A stretch of DNA of 64,000 bases from Rhizobiaceae bacterium (GTDB lineage Bacteria > Pseudomonadota > Alphaproteobacteria > Rhizobiales > Rhizobiaceae). The notes beneath the pieces were generated by a model, which had not been told where the DNA came from, made no database searches, and saw nothing but the letters and a program-made list of their open reading frames with translations. The number at the start of each line of letters is the position of its first letter. The stretch's first letter is position 1. A program made the translations under genes and the position numbers. The stretch covers positions 186,001-250,000 of the forward strand of contig CAJPFN010000014.1 in assembly GCA_905339215.1 (NCBI GenBank), written 5' to 3'. This document shows positions 56,185 through 64,000 of this stretch, in pieces.

Positions 56185-56658
56185 ATGGACGGTGGCATGG
56201 ACGGGCGGAACGGGGGAATGCTGCTGAAGATCGCGGCACTTCTCGTCTCGCTGTCGCTCGTCGCCGAGCGCGCCGCCGGCCGCTCGCTCCCCATGCGTTT
56301 CCTCGTGCTCGCCATCCTGCGCCGGTCCGAAGCCGTGGCGACGTCCTTCGTCGCCGCAGCGGCCGAGGCGGCCGGAGCGACCGCGGACGACTTCCCCTGG
56401 CTCGACGAAGCGCCGGAAGACGGCGCCAGCCCGCTCGACGCGGCGTGGCTGGCGCTCCGCTTCCGCCTGCTCGCCGCCCTGCTCGAACTCTGTCGCGCCG
56501 CCGGCCGTTCGCACGACGCGACCGGAAGCCGGGCCGGCAACTGGGCCGGCAACATTTCCGGCAAGCGTGGCTGCACCCGTGCGCCGCATCCGGCGCTATC
56601 CATCCTGCTGCTGGTCCTGCCTGCCACGCGCGGGTTGCCGGTTTACGACACGTCGTAG
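56185..56658 (+). CDS. Small Ala-rich hypothetical protein
   Basis: I do not know the function of this 157-residue protein. The first 75 residues look coding: LLKIAALLVSLSLVAERAAG is a hydrophobic helix, followed by SLPMRFLVLAILRRSEAVAT, a phrase I associate with small rhizobial hypotheticals. The C-terminal part is less convincing. The ATG at 56185 has GGAGG (CAAAGGAGGCCGGA) upstream. Shadow frames overlap it on the other strand, so it may be a false call. Confidence 0.55.
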   Translation: MDGGMDGRNGGMLLKIAALLVSLSLVAERAAGRSLPMRFLVLAILRRSEAVATSFVAAAAEAAGATADDFPWLDEAPEDGASPLDAAWLALRFRLLAALLELCRAAGRSHDATGSRAGNWAGNISGKRGCTRAPHPALSILLLVLPATRGLPVYDTS

Positions 56659-56754
56659 AGACCGGCGAAACACGATCGATTTCCGAATCCGCGAACCCGC
56701 CATGCCCTCCAGGGCACGATCTCGGCTGTCCGCGAAGAAGGGCGCCACGGGCTG

Positions 56755-56810
56755 CCCCTCATCCCCCTGCCGGGACCTTCTCCCCGTGAAGGACGGGGAG
56801 AAGGGACGCG
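56755..56810 (+). repeat. Palindromic repeat C, copy 1
   Basis: The core is CCTTCTCCCCGT-GAAGG-ACGGGGAGAAGG, a 12-pair hairpin at 56776-56804, preceded by CCCCTCATCCCCCTGCCGG. The layout recalls rhizobial intergenic mosaic elements. Confidence 0.8.
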
Positions 56811-56885
56811 GCCATCTTCGTTTTCGCCAGTCGCCGACGTCTATCGCCGACATTGCAGGAGGAGCGAAAAGGGCAAGGCCAGCGG

Positions 56886-56940
56886 TCCTCTCCCCGTGAA
56901 GAACGGGGAGAGGATGCCGGCAGGCAGGTGAGGGGCGGAT
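56886..56940 (-). repeat. Palindromic repeat C, copy 2 (inverted)
   Basis: TCCTCTCCCCGT-GAAGA-ACGGGGAGAGGA forms a 12-pair hairpin at 56886-56914. Its outer arm, read on the minus strand, matches the CCCCTCATCCCCCTGCCGG arm of copy 1, so the pair faces inward. Confidence 0.8.
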
Positions 56941-56999
56941 GGCGCCGCGGCCCGGCAGGCCGTCTCCCGGGTCCGGCCGGACGGGGGAGACGCCGCCCC

Positions 57000-58511
57000 T
57001 CAGTCGATGTCGAACGAGACGCCCTGCGCCAGCGGCAGCGCCTTCGAGTAGTTCACCGTGTTGGTGGCGCGGCGCATGTAGCCCTTCCAGGCGTCGGAGC
57101 CGGATTCGCGGCCGCCGCCGGTCTCCTTCTCGCCGCCGAAGGCCCCGCCGATCTCGGCGCCCGAGGTGCCGATGTTGACGTTGGCGATGCCGCAGTCGGA
57201 GCCTTCCGCCGAGAGGAAGCGTTCGGCCTCCTGAAGGTCGAGCGTGAAGATCGACGAGGAGAGGCCGGCGCCGACGGCGTTGTGCAGGCGGACCGCCTCG
57301 TCGAAATCGGCGTAGCGCACGACATAGAGGATCGGCGCGAAGGTTTCCTCCAGCATCGGGCCCTCCTGCGCGGGCATCTCGACCAGCGCCGGGCGCACGT
57401 AAAAGGCGTCGGGACCTTCGACCTCGACGCGGGCGCCGCCGGTGACCCTGCCGCCGGCGGCCGTCGCGGCGGCGAGCGCCTTCTGCATGCCGTCATGGGC
57501 GGCCCTGTCGACCAGCGGGCCGACGAGGGCCGAGCTCGTCAGCGGGTTGCCGACCGAGACGCTCTCGTAGGCTTTCTTCAGCCGCGGCACGAGGCGGTCG
57601 TAGACGCTGTCGTGGACGAACAGGCGGCGCAGCGTCGTGCAGCGCTGGCCGGCCGTGCCCATGGCGCCGAAGGCGATGGCGCGCAGCGCCATGTCGAGGT
57701 CGGCCGAGGGGCAGACGATGCCGGCATTGTTGCCGCCGAGCTCGAGGATCGCCCGGGCGAAGCGCTTCGCCAGCCTGGGGCCGACGTCGCGGCCCATGCG
57801 CGTCGAGCCGGTCGCCGAGACCAGCGCCACCTTGGGATGGTCGACGAGCACCTCGCCGACCGAGCGGTCGCCGATCAGCACCTGCGACAGGCCGTCGGGC
57901 ACGCCGCCGGCGCGCGCCGCGGCCTTGGCGAAGACCGCCTGGCAGGCGAGCGCGGTGAGCGGCGTCTTCTCCGACGGTTTCCACACGACCGAATTGCCGC
58001 AGACCAGCGCCAGCGCTGCGTTCCACGACCACACCGCGACGGGGAAGTTGAAGGCGGAGATGACGCCCACCACGCCGAGCGGATGCCAGGTCTCCATCAT
58101 GCGGTGGCCCGGGCGCTCGGTGGCGATGGTCAGGCCGTAGAGCTGGCGCGACAGGCCGACGGCGAAGTCGCAGATGTCGATCATCTCCTGGACCTCGCCG
58201 AGGCCTTCGGAGGCGATCTTGCCGGCCTCGATCGAGACCAGCCGGCCGAGGTCGGCCTTGGCGGCGCGCAGCTCGTCGCCGAGCAGGCGGACCAGCTCGC
58301 CGCGCTTCGGCGCGGGCACCATGCGCCAGGCGCGGAAGGACTCGTCCGCCTTCTCGATCATGGCGGCGGTTTGCGTCGCGGAGGTGACGGGCAGGCTGCC
58401 GATCGTCTCGCCGGTGACGGGGCTGCGGGAGGCCATGGTGCCTCCGGTATAGGACTTCGCGTCGACGCCGAGGCGGGCGAGGAGGGCGTGGGTTTCGTTG
58501 ACGACGGTCAT
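57000..58511 (-). CDS. ALDH7-type aldehyde dehydrogenase (L-aminoadipate semialdehyde family)
   Basis: The 503-residue NAD-dependent aldehyde dehydrogenase is closest to the ALDH7 group, which oxidises alpha-aminoadipate semialdehyde (piperideine-6-carboxylate) in lysine catabolism. The catalytic Cys is in GTAGQRCTTLRRLFVHD, with Glu in AILELGGNNAGIV. The phrase SSSIFTLDLQEAERFLSAEG and GAFGGEKETGGGRESGSDAW fit ALDH7. The ATG at 58511 has AGGGA eight bases upstream; a start at 58574 adds 21 residues. The exact substrate is inferred from family. Confidence 0.88.
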   Translation of the reverse strand: MTVVNETHALLARLGVDAKSYTGGTMASRSPVTGETIGSLPVTSATQTAAMIEKADESFRAWRMVPAPKRGELVRLLGDELRAAKADLGRLVSIEAGKIASEGLGEVQEMIDICDFAVGLSRQLYGLTIATERPGHRMMETWHPLGVVGVISAFNFPVAVWSWNAALALVCGNSVVWKPSEKTPLTALACQAVFAKAAARAGGVPDGLSQVLIGDRSVGEVLVDHPKVALVSATGSTRMGRDVGPRLAKRFARAILELGGNNAGIVCPSADLDMALRAIAFGAMGTAGQRCTTLRRLFVHDSVYDRLVPRLKKAYESVSVGNPLTSSALVGPLVDRAAHDGMQKALAAATAAGGRVTGGARVEVEGPDAFYVRPALVEMPAQEGPMLEETFAPILYVVRYADFDEAVRLHNAVGAGLSSSIFTLDLQEAERFLSAEGSDCGIANVNIGTSGAEIGGAFGGEKETGGGRESGSDAWKGYMRRATNTVNYSKALPLAQGVSFDID

Positions 58512-58634
58512 GGCGGTATCCCTGATCCAGACGGAATTTGCGCCCTGCTCATCCCGAACGGCCGGCAAAGTCAAGGGCGACGGCCCGTCGGCGTTAGGGC
58601 CAGCGTCCTGTCGCCGCGGCAGGATCGGCGGGCC

Positions 58635-59312
58635 TCAGGCTTTCGCCGGGACCTTTGACTTGCGATAGGAATCCTTCTGCGCGATCCGGGCGCCGGAAAA
58701 GCGCAGCAGGTCGCAGCCGTCGACCGCGACCAGGACGCCGTCGCGGTTCCTCCCGACGAAGCGCCAGGTCGACAGGCCGACGTCGCCCACGACGCGATGC
58801 TGCGGGTGCGTCCACTGCGCGTCGGGGAAATCGTCGAAGACCGCCGCGAAGGCTGCGCGCACGGCGTCGCGCCCGGCATGGACGGCGCCTTCCGGTACGC
58901 TGCCCGCCGATGCGTGGAAGGCGCAGTCATCGGCCATGCAGTCCATCAGAGTGTCGAGATCGTGGGCGTTCCAGGCATCGCCGAAACGCATCAGCGTCTG
59001 CAGGCGCTTTTCCTGAAGCGGATCCTCGACGACCTCGATCTCAAGGAAGGAGAGCGGCTGCCCGCCATTGTTGACGACGTTGTGGTGGACGCCGGCCATG
59101 CGCGAATAAGGCGCGTGACGGACCAGAGGCGCCGCCCGCGTGCCGCCGCCCGGCTCCTCGATGAGCAGTTCGCCGTCGGTGAGCGGCACGACCGTATAGT
59201 CGTGGCCGTGGATGTGCCACCCGGTCTCGGCGCCCGGCTCGAAGCGCCACTCGGTGGCGCGGATGCGGCCCTGGTCGATATGCACGACTGGCTTGGCGGA
59301 CGGTCTGGACAT
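58635..59312 (-). CDS. Cupin/SnoaL-like fusion protein
   Basis: The 225-residue protein joins a cupin-like N-terminal domain (WRFEPGAETGWHIHGHDYTV, with His residues) and a C-terminal NTF2/SnoaL-like domain (LMRFGDAWNAHDLDTLMDCM, then ADDCAFHASAGSVPEG). Both folds bind small molecules. The function is unknown. The ATG at 59312 lies between a LysR gene and the aldehyde dehydrogenase gene, so it may be a small-molecule enzyme of the same locus. Confidence 0.78.
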   Translation of the reverse strand: MSRPSAKPVVHIDQGRIRATEWRFEPGAETGWHIHGHDYTVVPLTDGELLIEEPGGGTRAAPLVRHAPYSRMAGVHHNVVNNGGQPLSFLEIEVVEDPLQEKRLQTLMRFGDAWNAHDLDTLMDCMADDCAFHASAGSVPEGAVHAGRDAVRAAFAAVFDDFPDAQWTHPQHRVVGDVGLSTWRFVGRNRDGVLVAVDGCDLLRFSGARIAQKDSYRKSKVPAKA

Positions 59313-59366
59313 GGCTTGCTCCCGGTCGACGAACCGGTGCGATCCTGCACCCGACGGGGCGCAAGC

Positions 59367-60287
59367 TCAATCGCCGGCCTCTCGGCCAGCGCCGCCGAAG
59401 GTGAGTGCCAGATGCTCGAAGAAAGTCAGCGCCGCGCCCTGCGGCCGTCTGTCGCGCTTCCAGGCGATGCCGACGTCCATGGTCGGGATGTCGTCCTCGA
59501 GGTCCCGCCGCTCGATCAGCTGGCCGTCGAGCGACCAGTGGCGGTAGACCATGTCGGAGAGGATGGTGACGCCCATGCCGGCGGCGACCATCGAGCGGAC
59601 GGCTTCGACGGAGGAGGTCGAGAACGTCACCTTCGGCTGGAAGCCGGCATGCTGCCAGTAGCGGGAGGCGGTCTGGCCGGCCTCGTCGACGGTCAGCATG
59701 ATGTAGTCGCGGTCGGCGACGTCGGCGAGCGTGATGCGCTGGGCGGCGACCAGCTCGTGGCCCGCCGGCAGCCAGAGCCGCCGGCGCGAGCGCAGCAGCG
59801 TCTCGTAGTCGATCTCGCGGTGGTTGCGCAGGTTCGAGACCAGCATCAGCGCCATATCGATCCCGCCGCCGACGATGGCGGTTTCCAGCGAATCGCGCGG
59901 CATTTCGATGAGTTCGACGGCGATGTTGGGATAGGTCTGGCGGAAGCGCGCATAGTGGCGCGGCAGGAAGTAGCCACCCACCGTGTAGGTCAGGCCGATG
60001 CGGACGTGGCCGGTCTCGGAGACGTTTTCGCGCAGCGGCGAATGGAGCGCGTCGTCGACGGCCGCCATGATGTTGCGCGCCCGGCCGAGGAAGCGCGAGC
60101 CCTCCGGGGTGAGCCGCACGCCGCCCGGCTGACGGTCGAACAGGGAGACGCCGAGCGTCTCCTCGAGCTGCAGGATGGCGATCGTCACCGCCGACTGCGA
60201 GACGTTGAGCTCCTTCGCCGCCATCGACATCTGGCCGGCTTCGGCGGCGGCGATGAAATAGCGGACCTGGCGCAGCGTGAGGTTCAT
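59367..60287 (-). CDS. LysR-type transcriptional regulator
   Basis: The 306-residue protein has an N-terminal winged helix-turn-helix (LRQVRYFIAAAEAGQMSMAA, KELNVSQSAVTIAILQLEET) and a periplasmic-binding-like effector domain. It is divergent from pxpA, with 139 bases between starts, the classic LysR layout. It probably controls the pxpA-pxpC run and itself. The ATG at 60287 has GGAG seven bases upstream; the longer open frame to 60452 reads into the pxpA gene region. Confidence 0.93.
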   Translation of the reverse strand: MNLTLRQVRYFIAAAEAGQMSMAAKELNVSQSAVTIAILQLEETLGVSLFDRQPGGVRLTPEGSRFLGRARNIMAAVDDALHSPLRENVSETGHVRIGLTYTVGGYFLPRHYARFRQTYPNIAVELIEMPRDSLETAIVGGGIDMALMLVSNLRNHREIDYETLLRSRRRLWLPAGHELVAAQRITLADVADRDYIMLTVDEAGQTASRYWQHAGFQPKVTFSTSSVEAVRSMVAAGMGVTILSDMVYRHWSLDGQLIERRDLEDDIPTMDVGIAWKRDRRPQGAALTFFEHLALTFGGAGREAGD

Positions 60288-60327
60288 GGCGGGCTCCGAG
60301 CGGTATTCGATCGTCGAATATCCAATG

Positions 60328-60339
60328 TGAAATTTTTCA
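60328..60339. promoter_or_regulatory. Candidate LysR operator in the divergent gap
   Basis: TGAAATTTTTCA is a near-perfect palindrome (TGAAA-TT-TTTCA) in an AT-rich island between the LysR gene and pxpA. It has the T-N-A ends typical of LysR boxes. The assignment is by position and symmetry. Confidence 0.45.
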
Positions 60340-60426
60340 ATTTTACAATAGCCAGCCTTCCCGGCACGATCCGCGAAAGACCCGCAGGAATGCGGGCGGA
60401 CGGGTGCGTCTCTCGGGGATTCTTGC

Positions 60427-61158
60427 GTGGCGATCACATTGAACTGCGACATGGGCGAGGCGTTCGGCCTCTACCACATGGGCGACGACGCGGCGCTGAT
60501 GCCGCTGATCTCGATCGCCAATGTCGCCTGCGGCTTCCATGCCTCGGACTACAACCACATGAACGCCACGGTGGCGCTGGCCAAGCGTCACGGCGTCAAG
60601 GTGGGCGCCCATCCGTCGCTGCCCGATCTGCAGGGCTTCGGCCGGCGCGAGATGGCGATGAGCCGCGAGGAACTGGCGAACTGCATCATCTACCAGGTCG
60701 GCGCGCTGAAGGGTTTCCTCGACGCGCACGGCCTGCCGCTCAACCACATCAAGCCGCACGGCGTGCTCTACGGCATGGCTTCGCGGCTCGAGCATGCCGC
60801 GCATGCGGTCTGCGACGCGGCGGACGTGTTCAAGGTGCCGCTGCTCGGCATGGCCGGTACGCTGCACGAGACGGTCTATGCGGCGCGCGGCCACGCCTTC
60901 GTCGCCGAGTTCTACGCCGACCTCGACTATTCCGACGAGGGCACGCTGGTGATCACCCGCAAGCACGACGCGCGCGATCCGGACGACGCCGCGGCGCGCT
61001 GCCTGCGCGCGATCAGCGAAGGCAAGACCAGGAGCCTCGGCGGCAAGGACATCGCCGTGCGCTGCGAATCGATCTGCGTGCATTCCGACACGCCGAACGC
61101 GGTGGCGGTCGCGGCCGCCGTGCGCGAGGCTATCGCGCCTTATCTTCAAGCCGCCTGA
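60427..61158 (+). CDS. pxpA: 5-oxoprolinase subunit A (LamB/YcsF family)
   Basis: PxpA is part of the bacterial PxpABC 5-oxoprolinase, which opens 5-oxoproline with ATP. The 243-residue protein has the family motifs ITLNCDMGEAFGLYHMGDDA, ISIANVACGFHASDYNHM, VGAHPSLPDLQGFGRREM and CVHSDTPNA. The start is GTG at 60427. It leads a plus-strand run with biotin carrier, biotin carboxylase, pxpB and pxpC. Confidence 0.93.
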   Translation: MAITLNCDMGEAFGLYHMGDDAALMPLISIANVACGFHASDYNHMNATVALAKRHGVKVGAHPSLPDLQGFGRREMAMSREELANCIIYQVGALKGFLDAHGLPLNHIKPHGVLYGMASRLEHAAHAVCDAADVFKVPLLGMAGTLHETVYAARGHAFVAEFYADLDYSDEGTLVITRKHDARDPDDAAARCLRAISEGKTRSLGGKDIAVRCESICVHSDTPNAVAVAAAVREAIAPYLQAA

Positions 61159-61179
61159 CACCTTTACCAGGAGACACCG

Positions 61180-61422
61180 ATGGCGACCCAATCGATCCTC
61201 TCGCCCCTGCCGGGCACCTTCTACCGCCGGCCGTCGCCCGACCAGCCCGCCTTCAAGGAGGAGGGCGACACGGTCGCGGTCGGCGACGTGATCGGCCTGA
61301 TCGAGGTGATGAAATCGTTCCACGAGGTGAAGGCCGACTGCGCGGGCACGATCGTGCGCTTCACCGTCGACAACGAGGATCCGGTGATGGCCGGCAATCC
61401 GCTGGTCGAAGTCGAGATCTAG
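61180..61422 (+). CDS. Biotin carboxyl carrier protein (short, stand-alone)
   Basis: The 80-residue protein is a bare biotinyl domain with the biotin-Lys motif IEVMKSFHEV (Lys45). It lacks the Pro/Ala-rich N-terminal part of acetyl-CoA carboxylase carrier proteins. It lies between pxpA and the biotin carboxylase gene, which it probably serves. It should be modified by biotin protein ligase, not encoded here. Confidence 0.9.
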   Translation: MATQSILSPLPGTFYRRPSPDQPAFKEEGDTVAVGDVIGLIEVMKSFHEVKADCAGTIVRFTVDNEDPVMAGNPLVEVEI

Positions 61423-61430
61423 GGCCGACG

Positions 61431-62795
61431 ATGGCGATCCGCACGCTCCTGGTGGCCAACCGCGGCGAGATCGCGGTGCGTATCATCCGCGCCGCCAAGG
61501 CGCTGGGCATCCACACGGTGCAGGCCTATTCCGACGCCGACGCGGATTCGCTCGCCGTCCGGCTGGCCGACGCCCGGGTCAATGTCGGGCCGCCGCACGC
61601 CACCAAGTCCTACCTGAACATCGCCCGGATCGTCGAGGCGGCGCTCGATTCCAGTGCCGACGCCATCCATCCGGGCTACGGCTTCCTCGCCGAGAACGCC
61701 GCCTTCGCCGAGGCAGTCGCTGCCGCCGGCCTGACCTTCGTCGGGCCGAGTGCCGAGGCGATCCGCCTGATGGGCGACAAGGTCAGTGCGCGGGCCATGG
61801 CGGCGCGCGCCGGGGTGCCGACGGTGCCGGGGAGCGCTGGCCGCGTCGACGGCCTGGACGAGGCGCGCGCCGTCGTCGCCAAGACCGGCTTTCCGGTGAT
61901 GATCAAGGCGGCGGCCGGCGGCGGCGGGCGCGGCATTCGCATTGCCCGCTCGATGGATGAGTTCGAGCGGTTGTGGCCGCAGGCGAGTGCGGAAGCCAAG
62001 GCCGCCTTCGGCGACGGCGGCCTCTATCTGGAGCGGGTCGTCGAGAACGCCCGCCACGTCGAGGTGCAGGTGCTCGGCGACGGCAAGCGCGCCGTGCACT
62101 GTTTCGAACGCGAGTGCTCGCTGCAGCGCCGCCGCCAGAAGGTCTGGGAGGAGGCGCCTTTCGCCGGGCTCCCCGAGGACGTGCGCGCCAGGCTGTGCGG
62201 CTCGGCCGTCGCTCTGGCCGAGGCGGTCGGCTATTCCGGCGCCGGCACGGTCGAATACCTTTATGACGACGCCACCGGCGCCTTCTATTTCCTCGAGATG
62301 AATACGCGCATCCAGGTCGAGCATCCGGTGACAGAGATGATCACCGGCATCGACCTGGTCGGCGAGATGCTGCGCATCGCCGGCGGCGAGCCGCTGCGCT
62401 TCGGCCAGAGGGACATCGGCCGCAACGGCCATGCGATCGAGGTGAGGCTCAACGCCGAGGACCCCGACAACGGATTCCTGCCGGGTCCGGGCGTGGTCAA
62501 CGACTTCAGGGCGCCGGGCGGGCCGGGCGTGCGCTTCGACACCATGCTCTTCGACGGCTACTCGATCCCGCCCTTCTACGATTCGCTGCTCGGCAAGCTG
62601 ATCGTGTGGGGCGAGGATCGGCCGGCGGCGCTGGCGCGGCTGCGTGTGGCGCTGGGCGAACTCAACATAGGCGGGCTGAAGACGACCAAGAGCCTGTTCG
62701 AGAGACTGGGCGAGGACGGCGACGTGCGCGCCGGAAAATTCCATACGCGCTGGCTGGAGGGCTGGCTGGAAGGCCAGACCGGCGGCAGGCAGTGA
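61431..62795 (+). CDS. Biotin carboxylase
   Basis: The 454-residue protein is an ATP-grasp biotin carboxylase. Family motifs include LLVANRGEIAVRIIRAAKAL, HPGYGFLAENAAFAEAV, AAAGGGGRGIRIA, FLEMNTRIQVEHPVTEMITG and EVRLNAEDP. The ATG at 61431 follows the carrier gene by eight bases. A much longer open frame in this reading frame starts far upstream but is non-coding there. With pxpB/pxpC it resembles a split urea-carboxylase-like enzyme. Confidence 0.93.
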   Translation: MAIRTLLVANRGEIAVRIIRAAKALGIHTVQAYSDADADSLAVRLADARVNVGPPHATKSYLNIARIVEAALDSSADAIHPGYGFLAENAAFAEAVAAAGLTFVGPSAEAIRLMGDKVSARAMAARAGVPTVPGSAGRVDGLDEARAVVAKTGFPVMIKAAAGGGGRGIRIARSMDEFERLWPQASAEAKAAFGDGGLYLERVVENARHVEVQVLGDGKRAVHCFERECSLQRRRQKVWEEAPFAGLPEDVRARLCGSAVALAEAVGYSGAGTVEYLYDDATGAFYFLEMNTRIQVEHPVTEMITGIDLVGEMLRIAGGEPLRFGQRDIGRNGHAIEVRLNAEDPDNGFLPGPGVVNDFRAPGGPGVRFDTMLFDGYSIPPFYDSLLGKLIVWGEDRPAALARLRVALGELNIGGLKTTKSLFERLGEDGDVRAGKFHTRWLEGWLEGQTGGRQ

Positions 62796-62820
62796 GGCGA
62801 TCACGAGAGGTGGGCTGACG

Positions 62821-63693
62821 ATGAAGACCCGGTATTCGTTCGGCGGAGACGAGCACGTCTTCGTCGAGATCGACGAAGAGATGTCGCTGGAGGCGTTCTT
62901 CAAGAGCCTCTCCATGACCAACGCCGTGCGCGACGCGCAGATCAGGGGCGTCACCGAGATCTGCCCGGCGAACGCGTCGTTCCAGATCAAGTTCGATCCG
63001 GACGTGATCGCGCCCGACGACATGATGGCCGAGATCAAAAACCTGGAGAAGGCGGCCGACAAGGCCGATCCGGTGATCAACACGCGCATCATCGAGATCC
63101 CGGTCTTCTACAACGACCCGTGGACGCACGAGACGCTTATGCGCTTCCGCGAGCGCCACCAGGATCCGAAGTCGACCGATATCGAGTACGGCGCGCGCAT
63201 CAACGGCTACGGCTCGGTCGGCGACTTCATCGCCGCCCATTCGGGTTCGCCGTGGTTCGTCTCGATGGTCGGCTTCGTCGCCGGTCTGCCGTTCCTCTAC
63301 CAGATGGTCGAGCGCGGCCGGCAGATCCAGGTGCCGAAGTACCTGCGTCCGCGTACCGACACGCCGAAGCTCACCGTCGGCCATGGCGGCTGCTTCTCGT
63401 GCATCTACTCGGTGCGCGGTGCCGGCGGCTACCAGATGTTCGGCATCACCCCGATGCCGATCTACGATCCCGAGCAGAAGATCAGCTACCTGCGCGACTT
63501 CATGTGCCTGTTCAATCCCGGCGACATCGTCAAGTGGAAGCCGATCGGCCGCGAGGAGTACGACCAGGCGGTGGCCGACGTCGATGCCGGCCGCTTCGTG
63601 CCGACGATCCGCAACGTCACCTTCGACCTCGCCGAATTCAACCGGAACATCGACGCCTACAACGCCAAGCTCCTGGAGGCCCTCCATGCTTAA
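62821..63693 (+). CDS. pxpB: 5-oxoprolinase subunit B family (KipI/AHS1) protein
   Basis: This 290-residue protein matches the KipI/PxpB/AHS1 family, also found as the first half of the carboxyltransferase part of urea carboxylase. Motifs include VFYNDPWTHETLMRFRERHQ and SPWFVSMVGFVAGLPFLYQM, with GGCFSCIYSVRGAGGYQMFG. At 290 residues it is longer than KipI (about 240). It overlaps the next gene by eight bases, as is usual for pxpB-pxpC. Confidence 0.85.
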   Translation: MKTRYSFGGDEHVFVEIDEEMSLEAFFKSLSMTNAVRDAQIRGVTEICPANASFQIKFDPDVIAPDDMMAEIKNLEKAADKADPVINTRIIEIPVFYNDPWTHETLMRFRERHQDPKSTDIEYGARINGYGSVGDFIAAHSGSPWFVSMVGFVAGLPFLYQMVERGRQIQVPKYLRPRTDTPKLTVGHGGCFSCIYSVRGAGGYQMFGITPMPIYDPEQKISYLRDFMCLFNPGDIVKWKPIGREEYDQAVADVDAGRFVPTIRNVTFDLAEFNRNIDAYNAKLLEALHA

Positions 63694-64000
63694 GGTCGTC
63701 ACGCCGGGGCTCGCCACGACCGTCCAGGATCTCGGCCGCCCGGGCTACTATCATCTCGGCATCCCGCTTTCGGGCGGCATGGACCGCTTCGCCCTGCGCG
63801 CCGCCAACATGCTGGTCGGCAACGACGAGGGCGCGGCCGTGCTCGAGGCAGTGTTCATGGGTCCCCAACTCGTCTTCGGCGAGGACGCCACGGTTGCCGT
63901 GACCGGCGCCGAACTGCCGGTGCTGGTCGACGGCGCCGAGCAGGCCACCTGGACCTCGTTCTCCGTGAAGAAGGGGCAGACGCTGTCGTTCGGTTACCTG
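63686..64000 (+). CDS. pxpC: 5-oxoprolinase subunit C family (KipA/AHS2) protein, cut by right edge
   Basis: The first 105 residues are seen. They carry the KipA/PxpC/AHS2 start (LKVVTPGLATTVQDLGRPGY, then HLGIPLSGGMDRFALRAANM, LVGNDEGAAVLEAVFMGPQL). The ATG at 63686 overlaps the pxpB stop by eight bases and has GGAGG upstream. The reading frame is open to the window end. Confidence 0.88.
   Translation, partial: MLKVVTPGLATTVQDLGRPGYYHLGIPLSGGMDRFALRAANMLVGNDEGAAVLEAVFMGPQLVFGEDATVAVTGAELPVLVDGAEQATWTSFSVKKGQTLSFGYL

Larger units (their letters stand above)
56659..56999. other. Gene-free stretch with an inverted repeat C pair
   Basis: This 341-base stretch carries no gene. It holds two copies of palindromic repeat C facing each other, at 56755-56810 and 56886-56940. 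It separates the small hypothetical gene from the aldehyde dehydrogenase. Confidence 0.7.

Noticed and set aside
58797-62795. A 1332-codon plus-strand open frame ending with the biotin carboxylase
   Set aside because: Only the part from 61431 has family motifs and a good start; the rest runs antisense to the cupin and LysR genes and out of frame across pxpA in high-GC DNA.

Overview
The window is high-GC alphaproteobacterial chromosome, most like a Hyphomicrobiales (rhizobial or Phyllobacteriaceae-type) bacterium. This rests on gene content and order, not on a database match. The flagellar genes include rhizobia-specific motC, motE, ftcR/rem, visN/visR and DUF1217. The chemotaxis operon has the Sinorhizobium order icpA-cheS-cheY1-cheA-cheW-cheR-cheB-cheY2-cheD-cheT. 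The two flagellins are of the short rhizobial type. No tRNA, rRNA, CRISPR array, transposase or phage gene was seen.

Region 1 (1-26720) is flagellar. On the minus strand, reading right to left: DUF1217, flgF, fliI, an unknown membrane protein, flgB, flgC, fliE, flgG, flgA, flgI, motE, flgH, fliL, fliP, a flagellin with its own terminator, fliF, a FliH-like gene, motB, motC, fliK, a lytic transglycosylase, ftcR, flgE and flgK (cut by the left edge). On the plus strand, divergent from DUF1217: motA, fliM, fliN, fliG, flhB and a small unknown. Most genes overlap or nearly touch (ATGA, TTGA, TGATG), so they are probably translationally coupled. A full CtrA-type box (TTAA-N7-TTAAC) lies upstream of ftcR.

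Region 2 (26745-43070) holds motility regulation and chemotaxis: visN-visR, a secreted sensor-like protein overlapping a chemoreceptor gene, a second chemoreceptor, the che operon led by a soluble protoglobin-type receptor (icpA), and a second flagellin. All three receptors end in a W-x-E-F tail typical of CheR/CheB tethering. The protein after CheD has a CheZ-like DxxxQ motif and is read as CheT.

Region 3 (43126-52049) is metabolic. A D-lyxose isomerase-like gene faces a phosphomannomutase. Next comes a minus-strand set encoding two transglutaminase-like proteins and a fused ATP-grasp/alpha-E protein, the little-studied predicted amidoligase system.

Region 4 (about 52050-57000) looks accessory. 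It has mosaic palindromic intergenic repeats, a DUF411 protein, and a markedly AT-richer membrane-anchored PIN-like gene broken by one in-frame TAG.

Region 5 (57000-64000) holds an ALDH7-type dehydrogenase, a cupin/SnoaL protein, a LysR regulator, and a divergent set of pxpA, biotin carrier, biotin carboxylase, pxpB and pxpC (cut by the right edge). The last four resemble a split urea-carboxylase-like enzyme.
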